From 70-18 sp041691815 (GTDB lineage: Bacteria; Pseudomonadota; Alphaproteobacteria; Acetobacterales; Acetobacteraceae): a DNA stretch of 24,082 bases. The stretch's first letter is position 1, and each line of letters starts with the position of its first letter. The stretch spans positions 1 through 24,082 of the forward strand of contig JBEPTZ010000064.1 in the NCBI GenBank assembly GCA_041691815.1, in the 5' to 3' direction. The translations under genes and the position numbers were made by a program. The notes under the pieces were generated by a model. That model was given only the letters and a program-made list of their open reading frames with translations, made no database searches and was not told the origin of the DNA. Below are positions 22,935 through 24,082 of this stretch, piece by piece.

Positions 22935-23924
22935 TCACCTGTTCTTCCCCAGCGACTCCGGATTGACCGTATACCCGGGGTCGAGCTTGCCATCGAAATA
23001 CTCGGTAAGATTCAGCACCGCCCGGCGCGACATCTTGGCGTAGCATTCCAGCGGCGCCGCGGCGTTATGCGGGCTCAGTACCACGTTGGGCAGTTTGAAC
23101 AGCGGGTTGGCCGGGTCTGGCGGTTCGGTGACCAGCACGTCGACGCCGGCGGCTTCGATGGTGCCGTCGGCCAGGGCGGCGGCCAGGGCGGCTTCGTCGA
23201 CCAGGCCGCCGCGGGCGGTGTTGATCAGCCAGGCCGAGCGCTTCATGTGCGCCAGGAAGCCGGCGTTCACCATCTGGCGGGTCTGCTCGTAGAGCGGGCA
23301 GTGCAAGCTGACGATGTCGGCCTCGGCAACGGCGGCCATCAGGTCGGGCGCCGGGATGTGGCCGTCCGCCGCGATGCGTGGGGTGGGGAAGGCCGGGTCG
23401 TGGACCATCACCTTCATGCCGAACGCGGTGCAGAGTTTGGCGACGCGGGTGCCGATGCGGCCGTAGCCGATCAGCAGCACGCTGCGCTCAGAGAGTTCGT
23501 GCATGCGGCGGCCGGATTGCACCATCCAGGTGCCGGCGCGGATCGAGGCGTCCATCTCCAGCGTGCGGCGGGCGGTGGCCAGCATCAGCATCATGGCGTG
23601 TTCGGCGACCGACAGGTCGTTGGCGCCGTTGACCACGCCGACGGTGACGCCGCGTTTGGTGCAGGCGGGGATGTCCAGCGTGTCGAACCCGACGCCGAAG
23701 CGGCTGATGATGCGCAGTTCGTCGCCGAGTGCCAGCAGGTCCTGGCCGACTTTTTCCAGGCCGACCATGATGCCGTCGGCGCCGGCGATGCTGGCGGCCA
23801 GTTCCTTTTGCATTGGCGGGCCGCGGAACTGGTCGGTGAGGATCTGTACCTCGATGTCTTTCCGCTCGGCCAGCATGGCCATGGCGGTGGGGTGCAGCGC
23901 GCGGCAGAGGACGACTTTGTACAT
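22935..23924 (-). CDS. D-isomer-specific 2-hydroxyacid dehydrogenase (phosphoglycerate dehydrogenase-like)
   Basis: The 329-residue NAD(P)-dependent enzyme has the family's two-part fold. The Rossmann fingerprint is LLIGYGRIGTRVAKLC (GxGxxG), with Asp in VMVHDP as the NAD-type acidic residue. Catalytic residues are visible as Arg in NTARGGLVDE, Glu in VTEPPDP and His in LSPHNAA. The N-terminal RFGVGFDTLDI is the usual substrate-domain signature. There is no C-terminal ACT domain, so it is not a full-length SerA. It would interconvert a 2-oxoacid and a D-2-hydroxyacid; the substrate is unknown. The ribosome site is weak. The remaining 158 nt to the window edge show no gene. Confidence 0.94.
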   Translation of the reverse strand: MYKVVLCRALHPTAMAMLAERKDIEVQILTDQFRGPPMQKELAASIAGADGIMVGLEKVGQDLLALGDELRIISRFGVGFDTLDIPACTKRGVTVGVVNGANDLSVAEHAMMLMLATARRTLEMDASIRAGTWMVQSGRRMHELSERSVLLIGYGRIGTRVAKLCTAFGMKVMVHDPAFPTPRIAADGHIPAPDLMAAVAEADIVSLHCPLYEQTRQMVNAGFLAHMKRSAWLINTARGGLVDEAALAAALADGTIEAAGVDVLVTEPPDPANPLFKLPNVVLSPHNAAAPLECYAKMSRRAVLNLTEYFDGKLDPGYTVNPESLGKNR

Positions 23925-24082
23925 GATTACACTCGGCTTGTGATTGTGCTTGGCTGGCGCAGGTTAAGTCGTACTTCCAGGATGGATAATCGTGCCGGAT
24001 CGAACACGACTATATCGAAAAAGCATCCTCTGAGTGTCTGACTCAGAATGCGGGGTTTGATTTCAGGCTCTTGCGAGGGTAC

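Overview
The window is high-GC (about 65-70 %), densely coded DNA from an alphaproteobacterium. The family resemblance of the proteins, the IS630-type insertion sequence and the tRNA forms suggest Rhodospirillales, most likely Acetobacteraceae. That placement is inference; no rRNA or other taxonomic marker is present.

Layout. (1) 1-321: the 5' end of an unidentified gene running off the left edge. (2) 501-858: a tRNA-Thr(GGU) gene split after the anticodon by a 283-nt group I intron whose helices P2-P9 can be drawn directly. This is the most unusual object in the window. (3) 1019-9701: a divergent carbohydrate locus. A GntR/FadR-type regulator and a glutaminase-A-like (DUF4965) protein read leftward. 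An ABC sugar importer (ATPase, two permeases, binding protein) and a GH51 alpha-L-arabinofuranosidase read rightward. The 150-bp divergent gap holds two palindromes that could be regulator operators. The simplest model is import of arabinose-containing oligosaccharides and their cytoplasmic hydrolysis, controlled by the GntR protein. (4) 9702-10505: decayed IS630-family sequence containing a perfect 3 x 20-bp tandem repeat. (5) 10522-11448: an EamA/DMT exporter. (6) 11523-18002, leftward: a six-gene, translationally coupled acyl-CoA operon (NDP-forming acyl-CoA ligase, CoA-transferase A and B, two acyl-CoA dehydrogenases, enoyl-CoA hydratase/isomerase). It probably activates and beta-oxidises an organic acid whose identity the sequence does not reveal. 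(7) 18072-18183: nested A/T-rich and G/C-rich palindromes. (8) 18187-21805: envelope genes: a lytic transglycosylase lipoprotein with a SPOR domain (leftward), a small SlyB-like lipoprotein, and an ABC-2 polysaccharide/polyol-type exporter pair. (9) 21870-22923: tRNA-Met(CAU) followed by the first ~33 codons of a tyrosine integrase. An inverted IS630 remnant cuts the integrase off, which looks like the scar of an integrated element at the tRNA 3' end. (10) 22935-23924, leftward: a D-2-hydroxyacid dehydrogenase.

The well-supported genes belong to familiar families. The observations most worth following up are the intron-containing tRNA-Thr, the unassigned DUF4965 protein inside an arabinoside locus, the broken integrase/IS scar at tRNA-Met, and the repeated palindromic elements between operons.
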